A stretch of 10,498 nucleotides of DNA, taken from NCBI GenBank assembly GCA_002700405.1, contig PACY01000009.1, positions 1-10,498 on the forward strand, read 5' to 3'. This DNA comes from Flavobacteriaceae bacterium (lineage in GTDB: Bacteria > Bacteroidota > Bacteroidia > Flavobacteriales > Flavobacteriaceae). Every line of letters starts with the position of its first letter. The first letter of the stretch is position 1. Below, piece by piece: positions 1 to 6,550 of the stretch. The position numbers were made by a program, and so were the translations under genes. The notes below the pieces were generated by a model. The model did no database searches. It was not told the origin of the DNA and saw nothing but the letters and a program-made list of their open reading frames with translations.

Positions 1-93
1 GCAATACTTGCTAATAGAAATCTAGAAGAATATAGCAAGAACCCAGAAGATACGATTGAGAATTTAATAGAATACACACTTAACAAGCTTTAG
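1..93 (+). CDS. 3' end of an unidentified gene (30 residues visible)
   Basis: An open frame runs from the left edge to a TAG at 91-93. It gives 30 residues ending NLIEYTLNKL. The tail is charged and looks like an amphipathic helix (Asn, Glu, Lys alternating with Leu, Ile, Tyr). I do not recognise the family and no motif is visible, so no function is offered. The stop codon directly abuts the stop of ung on the other strand, so the genes are convergent with no spacer. A chance open frame of 31 codons is possible in AT-rich DNA, but the compact packing and the absence of another candidate gene here favour a real gene end. Confidence 0.55.
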   Translation, partial: AILANRNLEEYSKNPEDTIENLIEYTLNKL

Positions 94-759
94 TTACCAT
101 AGGACTTCATCTAATCCATTAGATTTTAAATAGCTATTTGTTTTACTAAAATGTTTATTTCCAAACCAATAACCTCTATTTGCGCTTAATGGTGATGGAT
201 GACCACTTGTCAAGATAAGATGATTAGCGTTATCTATTAGTTTAGCTTTACTTTTAGCATAGCTGCCCCAGAGTAGGAATACCACGTTATTTCTTTTTGA
301 TGAAATTATTTCTATTATTTTGTCGGTAAAAATTTCCCACCCCTTATTCTGATGACTTCCAGCAAGATTCTCTCTAACGGTCAGAGTTGAGTTTAATAGA
401 AGTACCCCCTGCTTAGACCATCTAGTTAAATCCCCATTATCTGGTATAGTTATATTAAGATCATCTTCAAGTTCTTTAAATATGTTAATTAATGAGGGAG
501 GCGGATTAACTCCATTTGGTACAGAAAAACAGTATCCATGAGCTTGGCCTTTACCATGATAAGGGTCTTGACCAATGATTACTACTTTAAGCTTATATAG
601 TGGGCAATCATCAAGTGCTGAAAAAATGTTTTTACCTGGCGGATAACAAGTATGGTTTCTATATTCTTGTTTTATAAAACGTACTAGCTCTAAGAAATAA
701 GGTTCATTAAATGTATTTTCTAATTCTTTTTTCCAAGAAGAATCTAGGTTAACATTCAT
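94..759 (-). CDS. ung: Uracil-DNA glycosylase, family 1 (UNG)
   Basis: This cytoplasmic base-excision repair enzyme removes uracil from DNA by cleaving the N-glycosidic bond. All family-1 hallmarks are present. The water-activating loop GQDPYHG is at residues 63-69 with catalytic Asp65. Other conserved segments are FSVP (78-81), the PPPS loop (86-89), the uracil-recognition strand LLLNSTLT (120-127) with Asn123, and the minor-groove/leucine loop HPSPLSA (187-193) with catalytic His187. The length of 221 residues is normal for bacterial UNG. The chosen ATG at 757-759 overlaps the TGA of the upstream symporter gene as ATGA, so translation is probably coupled to it. The stop abuts the stop of the plus-strand gene ending at 93. 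Nothing is missing and the assignment is secure. Confidence 0.97.
   Translation of the reverse strand: MNVNLDSSWKKELENTFNEPYFLELVRFIKQEYRNHTCYPPGKNIFSALDDCPLYKLKVVIIGQDPYHGKGQAHGYCFSVPNGVNPPPSLINIFKELEDDLNITIPDNGDLTRWSKQGVLLLNSTLTVRENLAGSHQNKGWEIFTDKIIEIISSKRNNVVFLLWGSYAKSKAKLIDNANHLILTSGHPSPLSANRGYWFGNKHFSKTNSYLKSNGLDEVLW
109..128 (+). terminator. Possible weak terminator for the gene ending at 93
   Basis: ATCTAAT (109-115) and ATTAGAT (118-124) form a perfect inverted repeat around CC, followed by TTTT (124-127). It can fold as a 6-bp stem with a 4-base loop. It begins 15 bases after the plus-strand stop codon, where a terminator would be expected, but it lies inside the last codons of ung. 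The stem is AT-rich and the T-run is short, so this could be chance. Confidence 0.25.
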
Positions 760-2015
760 TTCTTTTTAATTAATTTATCCACTAGCATTGAAACAGTTGC
801 ATCTCCAGTGATATTAACCACTGTTCTACACATATCTAGAGGCCTGTCGACAGCAAAAATTAATGCTAATCCAGCTTCTGGTATTCCTGCTTGAGATAAT
901 ACAATAACTAATACAATAATCCCTGCACTGGGTACCGCTGCAGCTCCAATTGAAGCAAGTGTCGCTGTAAGAATAATTCCAAGCTGAGCACCTAATGATA
1001 GATCAAGACCAAATGTTTGTGCAATAAATACAGCTGCAATAGCCTGATACAATGCGGTGCCATCCATATTTATAGTAGCTCCAATTGGCAATACAAAACT
1101 TGAAACCTCTTCTTTTACACCTAAATGATTATGAACTCTATCCATAGTAACTGGCAGGGTTGCTGCACTAGAGCTAGTTGAAAAGGCAACTAATTGTGCT
1201 GGAAGAATTCCTTTTAAAAAGTAATTAGGGTCTTTTCCTGTAAAAACCTTTACAATTAATACATATAGTATAATTAACACTGATAATCCCAGAATAAGTG
1301 TCATAGAGTACAATAACAAGCTTTTTAGTAGATCCCATTTTGGTGCTTCAACGATTAATGTTGCTAATAATGCAAATACCCCATAAGGAGCAAATGACAT
1401 TATTAGGTCAATTATTTTTAAAATAACCTCATTTAATGAATCAAAAAACTCTTTTATTGGTCTTGATTTATTTGGTGGAATTAAGATCATTGAAATACCA
1501 AATAGGATTGCAAAGAAAATTACTTGAAGCATATTCTTATTGTTAGATGCAGCATAAACTATATTAGAGGGCACAACATCTATAAGTGCTTGAAGAGGGC
1601 CTGAATTTTTTGTACTTGCAGCTACTTCTCTTTTTTGATCTGCATCACTCTCATATGCGCTTATTAATTCTATTCGAGTTTCTTCAGAAATGGAATCACC
1701 AGGTTTTATAACATTTACTACAATTAAACCAATACTCACAGCGATAACAGTTGTTATCATGTATGTTACTATTGTAGCTCCACCCATTTGTGAGAGCTTT
1801 GAAATATCTTTCAAATCTGAAATACCCTTTACAAGAGATGCTAGTATTAATGGAATTGCAATTAATTTCAATGAATTAATAAAAATTGTTCCAAAAGGTT
1901 TTATCCAATCAGATATAAAATCTTTTCCAAAGTCAAAGTTTGACATTATAAGGCCAAAAACAACACCAAATGCCATTCCTATTAGTATTTTCCAATGTAA
2001 TGCTAGATTCTTCAT
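756..2015 (-). CDS. Dicarboxylate/amino acid:cation symporter (DAACS family)
   Basis: This is an inner-membrane secondary transporter of the glutamate/aspartate/C4-dicarboxylate family (GltP/GltT/DctA type), using a Na+ or H+ gradient. The 419 residues contain many hydrophobic segments. Signatures are the HP1 serine-rich loop SSSAATLPVT (281-290), the TM7 cation motif NMDGT (316-320), and the TM8 substrate motif around 390-405 (D390, D394, R397, T398, N401, then GD). Compared with the known Glt(Ph) structure, D394 and R397 are the amino-group and side-chain carboxylate contacts, so an acidic substrate such as glutamate or aspartate is likely. The HP1 Arg276 of Glt(Ph) is replaced by Thr280, and an Arg is present at 391 in TM8. 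It is the first gene of a two-gene unit with ung. The exact substrate and coupling ion cannot be read from sequence. Confidence 0.93.
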   Translation of the reverse strand: MKNLALHWKILIGMAFGVVFGLIMSNFDFGKDFISDWIKPFGTIFINSLKLIAIPLILASLVKGISDLKDISKLSQMGGATIVTYMITTVIAVSIGLIVVNVIKPGDSISEETRIELISAYESDADQKREVAASTKNSGPLQALIDVVPSNIVYAASNNKNMLQVIFFAILFGISMILIPPNKSRPIKEFFDSLNEVILKIIDLIMSFAPYGVFALLATLIVEAPKWDLLKSLLLYSMTLILGLSVLIILYVLIVKVFTGKDPNYFLKGILPAQLVAFSTSSSAATLPVTMDRVHNHLGVKEEVSSFVLPIGATINMDGTALYQAIAAVFIAQTFGLDLSLGAQLGIILTATLASIGAAAVPSAGIIVLVIVLSQAGIPEAGLALIFAVDRPLDMCRTVVNITGDATVSMLVDKLIKKK

Positions 2016-2097
2016 AAAATTTAAAAGATTAATTATACAATCATATTTTTTGGTTCTCTATGGGTTAAGAATTTAAAACCACAACCTAAGTTAATAT

Positions 2098-2120
2098 AAT
2101 TAGAAGAAAAAATTCTAATT
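2098..2120. promoter_or_regulatory. Perfect 8-bp inverted repeat in the divergent promoter region
   Basis: AATTAGAA (2098-2105) and TTCTAATT (2113-2120) are exact reverse complements separated by 7 purines (GAAAAAA). The repeat lies between the divergent symporter and FAD-oxidase genes, 37 bases upstream of the plus-strand ATG. A partial match to the Bacteroidota -7 element (TTCATTTG against TAnnTTTG) starts within its right arm at 2120-2127, but I found no convincing TTG at the right distance. It could be an operator or a leader hairpin. The remainder of the 142-base intergenic region shows nothing else definite. Confidence 0.35.
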
Positions 2121-2157
2121 TCATTTGGAATATGTAATTTTAAATTAAATTCAACCA

Positions 2158-3555
2158 ATGTATTCAAAAGTCTCCTCTGCTGATATTGATTATTTTAAAT
2201 CTATTGTTGGAGCAAACTATGTTTCTACAAATGAGGATATTATAAAAGAATATTCTCATGATGAAACTGAAGATTTATCCTTTCTTCCAGAAGTAGTTGT
2301 TAAGCCTGAAAAAGCCAAAGAGATATCTAAAATACTAACCCATTGCAATAAAAATAAAATTCCTGTTACTCCATGTGGAGCTAGAACTGGATTAAGTGGA
2401 GGTTCCCTCCCTATTCATTCAGGAGTTGTTTTAAGTACAGAGCGTTTAAATAAAATAATAGAGATTGATACCAATAATTTACAAGCAACAGTTGAGCCAG
2501 GTGTAATAAACCAGGTTTTTAAAGATGCTGTAGAAGAAAAAGGATTGTTTTATCCTCCTGATCCTGCTAGTCAAGGAAGCTGTTTTTTAGGAGGTAATCT
2601 TGCAGAAAATGCAGGTGGTCCTAAAGCATTAAAATATGGAGTAACAAAAGACTTTGTTCTGAACTTACAAGTAGTCTTACCTACTGGGGAGATTATATGG
2701 ACTGGAGCAAATGTGTTAAAAAACTCTACAGGATATAATCTAACTCAACTTCTTGTTGGAAGTGAAGGGACACTGGGAATCATAACTTCAATTGTATTTA
2801 AGCTTATCCCCTTGCCTCAAAAATCTATTACACTATTAATTCCATTTAAATCTGCAGAAGATGCCTGTAAAGCAGTCTCATTGATATTTATGGCAGGTAT
2901 TACCCCATGTGCAGTTGAATTCATAGAAAGAGACGCTATTGATTGGACACTAAAGTATTCTGATGTTAAACTAGCCATAGAAAATGATATTAATGCACAC
3001 TTATTAATTGAGGTTGATGGCAATGATATTGAAGCACTTTATATGGAATGTGAAAAAATTGAAAAATTAGTATCACAATTTGAATGTGGAGAAATAACTA
3101 TGGCAGATAATGATTCTCATAAGGATATGTTATGGAAATTAAGAAGAAGTATTAGTGAAGCTGTTAAATCTAACTCTGTTTATAAAGAAGAAGACACTGT
3201 AGTTCCTAGAGCAGAACTACCTAAACTTCTAAAAGGAGTAAAAGAGATTGGTAAAAATTATGGATTTAAATCTGTGTGCTATGGTCATGCAGGTGATGGA
3301 AATCTTCATATAAACATTATAAAAGGAGATATGAGTGATGATAAATGGAATAATGAGCTAACAAAAGCAATTAAAGAAATATTTGAGCTGACTGTCAGTT
3401 TAGGAGGTACTATATCAGGAGAGCATGGCATAGGATATGTGCAAAAAGACTATATTAGTATAGCATTTTCTGAAAAGGAAATTGAATTGCAAAAACAGAT
3501 AAAAAAAATATTTGACCCAAACAATATTCTAAATCCAGATAAGATTTTTAACTAA
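2158..3555 (+). CDS. FAD-linked 2-hydroxyacid dehydrogenase (GlcD / D-lactate dehydrogenase type)
   Basis: The enzyme is predicted to oxidise a D-2-hydroxyacid such as D-lactate, glycolate or D-2-hydroxyglutarate to the 2-oxoacid with FAD and a respiratory or Fe-S acceptor. Residues ~40-220 form the PCMH-type FAD-binding domain: GARTGLSGG (74-82), VEPGV (112-116), YPPDPAS (132-138), GGNLAENAGG (145-154) and GSEGTLGIIT (201-210). Residues ~225-463 form the FAD-oxidase C domain with GHAGDGNLH (376-384) and GEHGIG (421-426). By analogy with characterised relatives, H377, H384 and E422 probably bind a divalent metal. The protein ends with the usual FDPNNILNP block, and 465 residues is the normal length for a stand-alone GlcD-like subunit. 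No GlcE- or GlcF-like gene is adjacent. The 57-residue membrane protein follows after 29 bases and may share its transcript. The family is certain; the substrate is not. Confidence 0.93.
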   Translation: MYSKVSSADIDYFKSIVGANYVSTNEDIIKEYSHDETEDLSFLPEVVVKPEKAKEISKILTHCNKNKIPVTPCGARTGLSGGSLPIHSGVVLSTERLNKIIEIDTNNLQATVEPGVINQVFKDAVEEKGLFYPPDPASQGSCFLGGNLAENAGGPKALKYGVTKDFVLNLQVVLPTGEIIWTGANVLKNSTGYNLTQLLVGSEGTLGIITSIVFKLIPLPQKSITLLIPFKSAEDACKAVSLIFMAGITPCAVEFIERDAIDWTLKYSDVKLAIENDINAHLLIEVDGNDIEALYMECEKIEKLVSQFECGEITMADNDSHKDMLWKLRRSISEAVKSNSVYKEEDTVVPRAELPKLLKGVKEIGKNYGFKSVCYGHAGDGNLHINIIKGDMSDDKWNNELTKAIKEIFELTVSLGGTISGEHGIGYVQKDYISIAFSEKEIELQKQIKKIFDPNNILNPDKIFN

Positions 3556-3584
3556 AACTTAATTATGATATTTTTATTTCAATT

Positions 3585-3758
3585 ATGGAATTTATAGTAC
3601 TAGTATTGGGTCTTGGTTTATTAGCTGGGTTAGTCGTTAGAAAAAAAGGCGACAATACTATGGATACTTTATCTAAAGGTTGTGGGTGTATAATTTTTAT
3701 AATTATTATTTTATTGATTTTCTATACATATCAGGCATCGATTAATGCTAATCCTTAA
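3585..3758 (+). CDS. Small two-helix membrane protein, 57 residues
   Basis: A short frame starts at ATG 3585 and stops at TAA 3756-3758. The product has a hydrophobic N-terminal segment (residues 3-18), a basic turn RKK (19-21), a polar stretch, the motif KGCGC (31-35), and a second very hydrophobic run of Ile/Leu/Phe (36-47), ending in a short polar tail. By the positive-inside rule the middle loop with the paired cysteines should be cytoplasmic, with both ends outside. This two-helix pattern is very unlikely for random sequence, and small Gly/Cys-containing membrane proteins of this kind occur in Bacteroidota, but I know of no assigned function. It lies 29 bases downstream of the FAD enzyme on the same strand and is probably co-transcribed. 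Confidence 0.65.
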   Translation: MEFIVLVLGLGLLAGLVVRKKGDNTMDTLSKGCGCIIFIIIILLIFYTYQASINANP

Positions 3759-3773
3759 GCTGTTAGTTATTGA

Positions 3774-3788
3774 TATTTAGTCTAAATA
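3774..3788. repeat. 15-base palindrome between the two small genes
   Basis: TATTTAG (3774-3780) and CTAAATA (3782-3788) are exact reverse complements around a single T. An overlapping alternative pairing is GTTATT (3766-3771) with AATAAC (3785-3790). It begins 15 bases after the 57-residue gene and lies about 28 bases upstream of the candidate promoter of the next gene. It may be a weak terminator or a protein-binding site. The 103-base gap holds nothing else recognisable apart from that promoter. Confidence 0.3.
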
Positions 3789-3815
3789 ACAATTTCTTAT
3801 AATCATCAATTTATA

Positions 3816-3846
3816 TTGCTTCTAAATACTTCTATTAATAATTTCG
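3816..3846 (+). promoter_or_regulatory. Candidate Bacteroidota-type promoter for the 44-residue gene
   Basis: TTG at 3816-3818 is followed after 20 bases by TAATTTCG at 3839-3846. The latter matches the Bacteroidota -7 consensus TAnnTTTG at all but one of its defined positions, and the spacing falls in the accepted range of about 17-23. The box ends 15 bases before the ATG at 3862, so the leader would be very short. Such matches occur by chance in AT-rich DNA. Confidence 0.35.
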
Positions 3847-3861
3847 AAGAAAATTTTAATT

Positions 3862-3996
3862 ATGAAAGAATTATTATTAAGCAACAGTTGTATAAACTGT
3901 GAAAATATTTCAGTGAACTCATTATGTAGTTTTCATAACATTCAAGTAACTGAAAAATATACTTGTGCTGATTTTGAAGAAAGTCCTGTAGCTTAA
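3862..3996 (+). CDS. 44-residue Cys/His-rich protein of unknown function
   Basis: A short frame starts at ATG 3862 and stops at TAA 3994-3996. The product carries C10, C13, C22, H25 and C35, spaced C-x2-C-x8-C-x2-H-x9-C, followed by an acidic ADFEE tail. Two CxxC/CxxH-type pairs in 44 residues suggest a tiny zinc-binding or redox protein. No signal peptide or membrane segment is visible, so it should be cytoplasmic. It has its own plausible promoter just upstream. It converges with the GH109-like gene across a 14-base gap that contains the start of a hairpin. I do not recognise a characterised family. The ordered Cys/His spacing and the way it fills the gap support it as real, but the short length leaves doubt. 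Confidence 0.55.
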   Translation: MKELLLSNSCINCENISVNSLCSFHNIQVTEKYTCADFEESPVA

Positions 3997-4006
3997 TTTA
4001 TTTAAG

Positions 4007-4028
4007 TTATCTATGAAATTATAGATAA
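4007..4028. terminator. Hairpin at convergent gene ends, possible bidirectional terminator
   Basis: TTATCTAT (4007-4014) and ATAGATAA (4021-4028) form a perfect 8-bp stem with a 6-base loop. It lies 10 bases after the stop of the 44-residue gene and covers the last codons and stop (4011-4013) of the convergent minus-strand gene. On the plus strand a run of seven T (4037-4043) follows after 8 bases. On the minus strand the downstream sequence is AT-rich without a strong T-run. The stem is weak but correctly placed for both transcripts. Confidence 0.45.
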
Positions 4029-5411
4029 AGGATTAGTTTTTTTCCAATTCCCCCTAGTAAAATCAGGAAATCTCTTAGGTGCTCCCCCATCTTCAATTGA
4101 TCTTGCACTAAGTGGTGTTACTGCACTCCAAAAGCATCCTTCATACATATTTTGATCTAAAGGCTTGCCATTTCTAAGACATTCTATTATTCGATACCTC
4201 ATCATAAAATCCATACCGCCATGCCCTCCCATTTTTTTAGCCAGTGTACCCAATCTTTTATAAAGTGGATGATCATATTTCTCATATAATACTTCTAAAT
4301 CCTTTCCTTGTGCCCAAGAATGATGATTTTTAGTAACACCTTCTACTCCACCTTCAAGTGCAACACGAGTAGGAAAACCAGCTAGTATGCCTTTAGTCCC
4401 TTGTATTAAATTATGTCTAGAATATGGTCTTGGACTTGTTTCATCCCATTGTACCATTACAGTTCTTCCAAGGTTTGTTTTTATTATAGAAGTATTTAAA
4501 TCCCCATTTTTATAATCAAGTTTATTCCATTTATGATTAGCTGGATAGTTTTTCTCTGCATATAATTTTCTCCCCAAGGCTGGTGTTGAATAAGAGATTA
4601 AGGTGTTAAAATTATCATCACTTCTGGCTAGATTCATGTATTGAGCTACTGGGCCTAAACCATGAGTAGGATATAAATTACCCCTTCCTTTTGCATAATG
4701 GTGTGTTCTCCATGAGCCAGTACCTCTTTCTTGCTCTTCCATCTGAAATCTTAACTCATGTATATATGCCGCTTCTGCGTGTAAAAAATCTCCTATTACT
4801 CCTTTTCTACACATATTTAAATACATCATTTCATCCCTTCCATAATTAACATTCTCCATCATCATACAATGTTTTCTAGTCTTTTCTGAGGTGTTTATAA
4901 TCTCCCACATATCCTCAATGGTTGTAGCCATAGGAACTTCAACAAATGTATGAGCTCCACTCTTCATAGATTCAATTATCATTGGTGCATGATTATCCCA
5001 GTTGGTAGAGATAAATACTGCATCTGGCTTTGTTTCTTTTAGCATTAATTTCCAATTATCCTCACTACCATAATACATAGCTATTTCATTATGTCTTTTT
5101 CCTTTTCCAATCTCTTTGCAATTATCTACAGATCTTTGAGTTAAATCTTTATACAAATCACTAATTGCTACCACTTCTGTTCCTTCTATTGTAGCAATCT
5201 GTCTTGCATGACCAGTACCTCTAGCTCCAACTCCAATAAATGCTACTCTTACTATTTCAAGTTTAGGAGCGGAATAATCCCCCATATATTGAGAGTTCTT
5301 ATCGATTAAATGATGTGACTCTTCAATGTTAGCTGCATCTAACCTGTCTGGATTGAGGCCTAGAAAAAATGCTGAAGCAGAACTTAATTTTAAGAAGTCT
5401 TTTCTTTTCAT
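4011..5411 (-). CDS. Exported Gfo/Idh/MocA-family protein, GH109-like
   Basis: This is an NAD(P)-binding protein of the Gfo/Idh/MocA fold that most resembles the GH109 branch (alpha-N-acetylgalactosaminidase type), which uses bound NAD+ for a redox-assisted hydrolysis. The N-terminus (KRKDFLK then SSASAFFLGL, residues 2-19) looks like a Tat signal with RK in place of RR. The Rossmann motif GVGARGTGH is at 60-68. The usual dehydrogenase EKP motif is replaced by EVP (158-160), as in GH109-like proteins. Other family blocks are NYGRDEMM (189-196), YPTHGLGP (247-254) and GHGGMDFMMRYRIIECLRNG (396-415). Y190 and H250 lie in blocks implicated in GH109 catalysis. The length of 466 fits that family. 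Its ATG overlaps the bshA stop as ATGA, implying coupled translation. The substrate is inferred only; another periplasmic sugar oxidoreductase remains possible. Confidence 0.87.
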   Translation of the reverse strand: MKRKDFLKLSSASAFFLGLNPDRLDAANIEESHHLIDKNSQYMGDYSAPKLEIVRVAFIGVGARGTGHARQIATIEGTEVVAISDLYKDLTQRSVDNCKEIGKGKRHNEIAMYYGSEDNWKLMLKETKPDAVFISTNWDNHAPMIIESMKSGAHTFVEVPMATTIEDMWEIINTSEKTRKHCMMMENVNYGRDEMMYLNMCRKGVIGDFLHAEAAYIHELRFQMEEQERGTGSWRTHHYAKGRGNLYPTHGLGPVAQYMNLARSDDNFNTLISYSTPALGRKLYAEKNYPANHKWNKLDYKNGDLNTSIIKTNLGRTVMVQWDETSPRPYSRHNLIQGTKGILAGFPTRVALEGGVEGVTKNHHSWAQGKDLEVLYEKYDHPLYKRLGTLAKKMGGHGGMDFMMRYRIIECLRNGKPLDQNMYEGCFWSAVTPLSARSIEDGGAPKRFPDFTRGNWKKTNPLSIIS

Positions 5412-6544
5412 TGTGTTTTTAGATTATTAACAGCCATTATATATATACTTTCATAAAAAGGCACAATCTTATGGATATCGTATTTTTCTGCCCTTTTTCT
5501 AGCATTTTCTTTAAACTCATCATTGATTTTATTATCGGATAAGATTTTTAATGAGTTTTTTATCATATCATTAACATCACCTACATTACTCATATACCCA
5601 GATTCACCATTGATATTTACTTCTGGCAATCCACCTGCATTAGTTGAAATTACAGGGACATAAGAAGCCATTGCTTCAAGTGCAGCTAAACCAAAACTTT
5701 CTGTACTTGAAGTTAGTAAAAAAAGGTCAGTAAATGATAAGATATTAGTTGTCTCATTGGTATTTCCAAAGAAGTAGACGTTATCTGTAATGTTTAATTC
5801 TTTGCAGATCTTTTCAGCATTTTCTTTTTCAGGCCCCTCACCTACCATTAACAATTTAGATGGCATGGTTTTGTTTATTCCATCAAACACATTTAATACA
5901 TCACTAATCCTTTTGACCTTTCTAAAATTGCTTATATGACAAATTATTTTCTCATCTTCTTTTGCTATAATACCTCTATTGCCTTTATTTTTACTAGTAG
6001 GATATTTTTCTAGATTAATAAAATTTGGAATCACAGATATTTCAGTATCTATATTAAATAACTCCTCAGTATCATTTTTAAGACTTTCAGATACTGCAGT
6101 AACTGCATCAGATTTATTAATACTAAACTCAACAGCAGCCTTATATGATGGATGACTTCCAACTAATGTAATATCAGTTCCGTGTAGCGTTGTTACAACA
6201 GGGATATTAATACCTTCATATTCTAGCATATTCTTAGCCATAAATGCAGCATATGCATGAGGAATTGCATAATGAACATGTAGTAGGTCAATCTTATACT
6301 TTTTTACCATGTCAACAACTTTTGTAGATAATGCTAATTCATATGGTTGATAATGGAATAATGGATAGTCTGGAACCATTACCTCATGATAATGTACTTT
6401 ATTACTTAAGAGTTCTAGTTTTACAGGCTGATTATAGGTTATAAAATGGATCTCATAACCTTTCTTTGATAATTCTATTCCCAATTCAGTAGCAACAACT
6501 CCACTACCTCCAAATGTAGGATAACATACAATCCCTATTTTCAT
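5408..6544 (-). CDS. bshA: N-acetyl-alpha-D-glucosaminyl L-malate synthase BshA
   Basis: This GT4-family (GT-B fold) glycosyltransferase performs the first step of bacillithiol synthesis: UDP-GlcNAc plus L-malate gives GlcNAc-malate. It is a cytoplasmic enzyme. The N-terminus MKIGIVCYPTFGGSGVVATE is the diagnostic BshA opening with its glycine-rich loop. The acceptor-domain motifs HVHYAIPHA (89-97) and TTLHGTDITLVG (118-129) follow. The nucleotide-sugar domain shows VGEGPE (234-239) and the E-x7-E motif ESFGLAALE (282-290). The length of 378 is typical. The start at 6542-6544 lies 6 bases after the stop of the NagZ fusion, and the stop overlaps the GH109-like gene. BshB and BshC are not in the window, so the rest of the pathway must be encoded elsewhere. 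The identification is confident. Confidence 0.95.
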   Translation of the reverse strand: MKIGIVCYPTFGGSGVVATELGIELSKKGYEIHFITYNQPVKLELLSNKVHYHEVMVPDYPLFHYQPYELALSTKVVDMVKKYKIDLLHVHYAIPHAYAAFMAKNMLEYEGINIPVVTTLHGTDITLVGSHPSYKAAVEFSINKSDAVTAVSESLKNDTEELFNIDTEISVIPNFINLEKYPTSKNKGNRGIIAKEDEKIICHISNFRKVKRISDVLNVFDGINKTMPSKLLMVGEGPEKENAEKICKELNITDNVYFFGNTNETTNILSFTDLFLLTSSTESFGLAALEAMASYVPVISTNAGGLPEVNINGESGYMSNVGDVNDMIKNSLKILSDNKINDEFKENARKRAEKYDIHKIVPFYESIYIMAVNNLKTQ

Positions 6545-6550
6545 TTTATA

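Noticed and set aside
1..93. Assigning the left-edge gene as MutS2 or another named gene by memory of ung neighbourhoods
   Set aside because: The visible 30 residues do not look like the end of the Smr domain that closes MutS2, and no other family could be recognised, so it is left unnamed.
1690..2076. 128-codon open frame antisense to the symporter
   Set aside because: It lies mostly opposite the conserved N-terminal half of a clear DAACS transporter, and its product resembles no family. It is a shadow of the real gene.
2817..3023. 68-codon minus-strand frame inside the FAD enzyme
   Set aside because: It is antisense to well-conserved coding sequence, with no recognisable motif and no separate promoter.
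3556..4010. A riboswitch, small RNA or attachment site in the 455 bases between the FAD enzyme and the GH109-like gene
   Set aside because: No conserved riboswitch core, tRNA-like sequence or flanking repeats were seen. Two short coding frames, a palindrome, a candidate promoter and a hairpin explain most of it.
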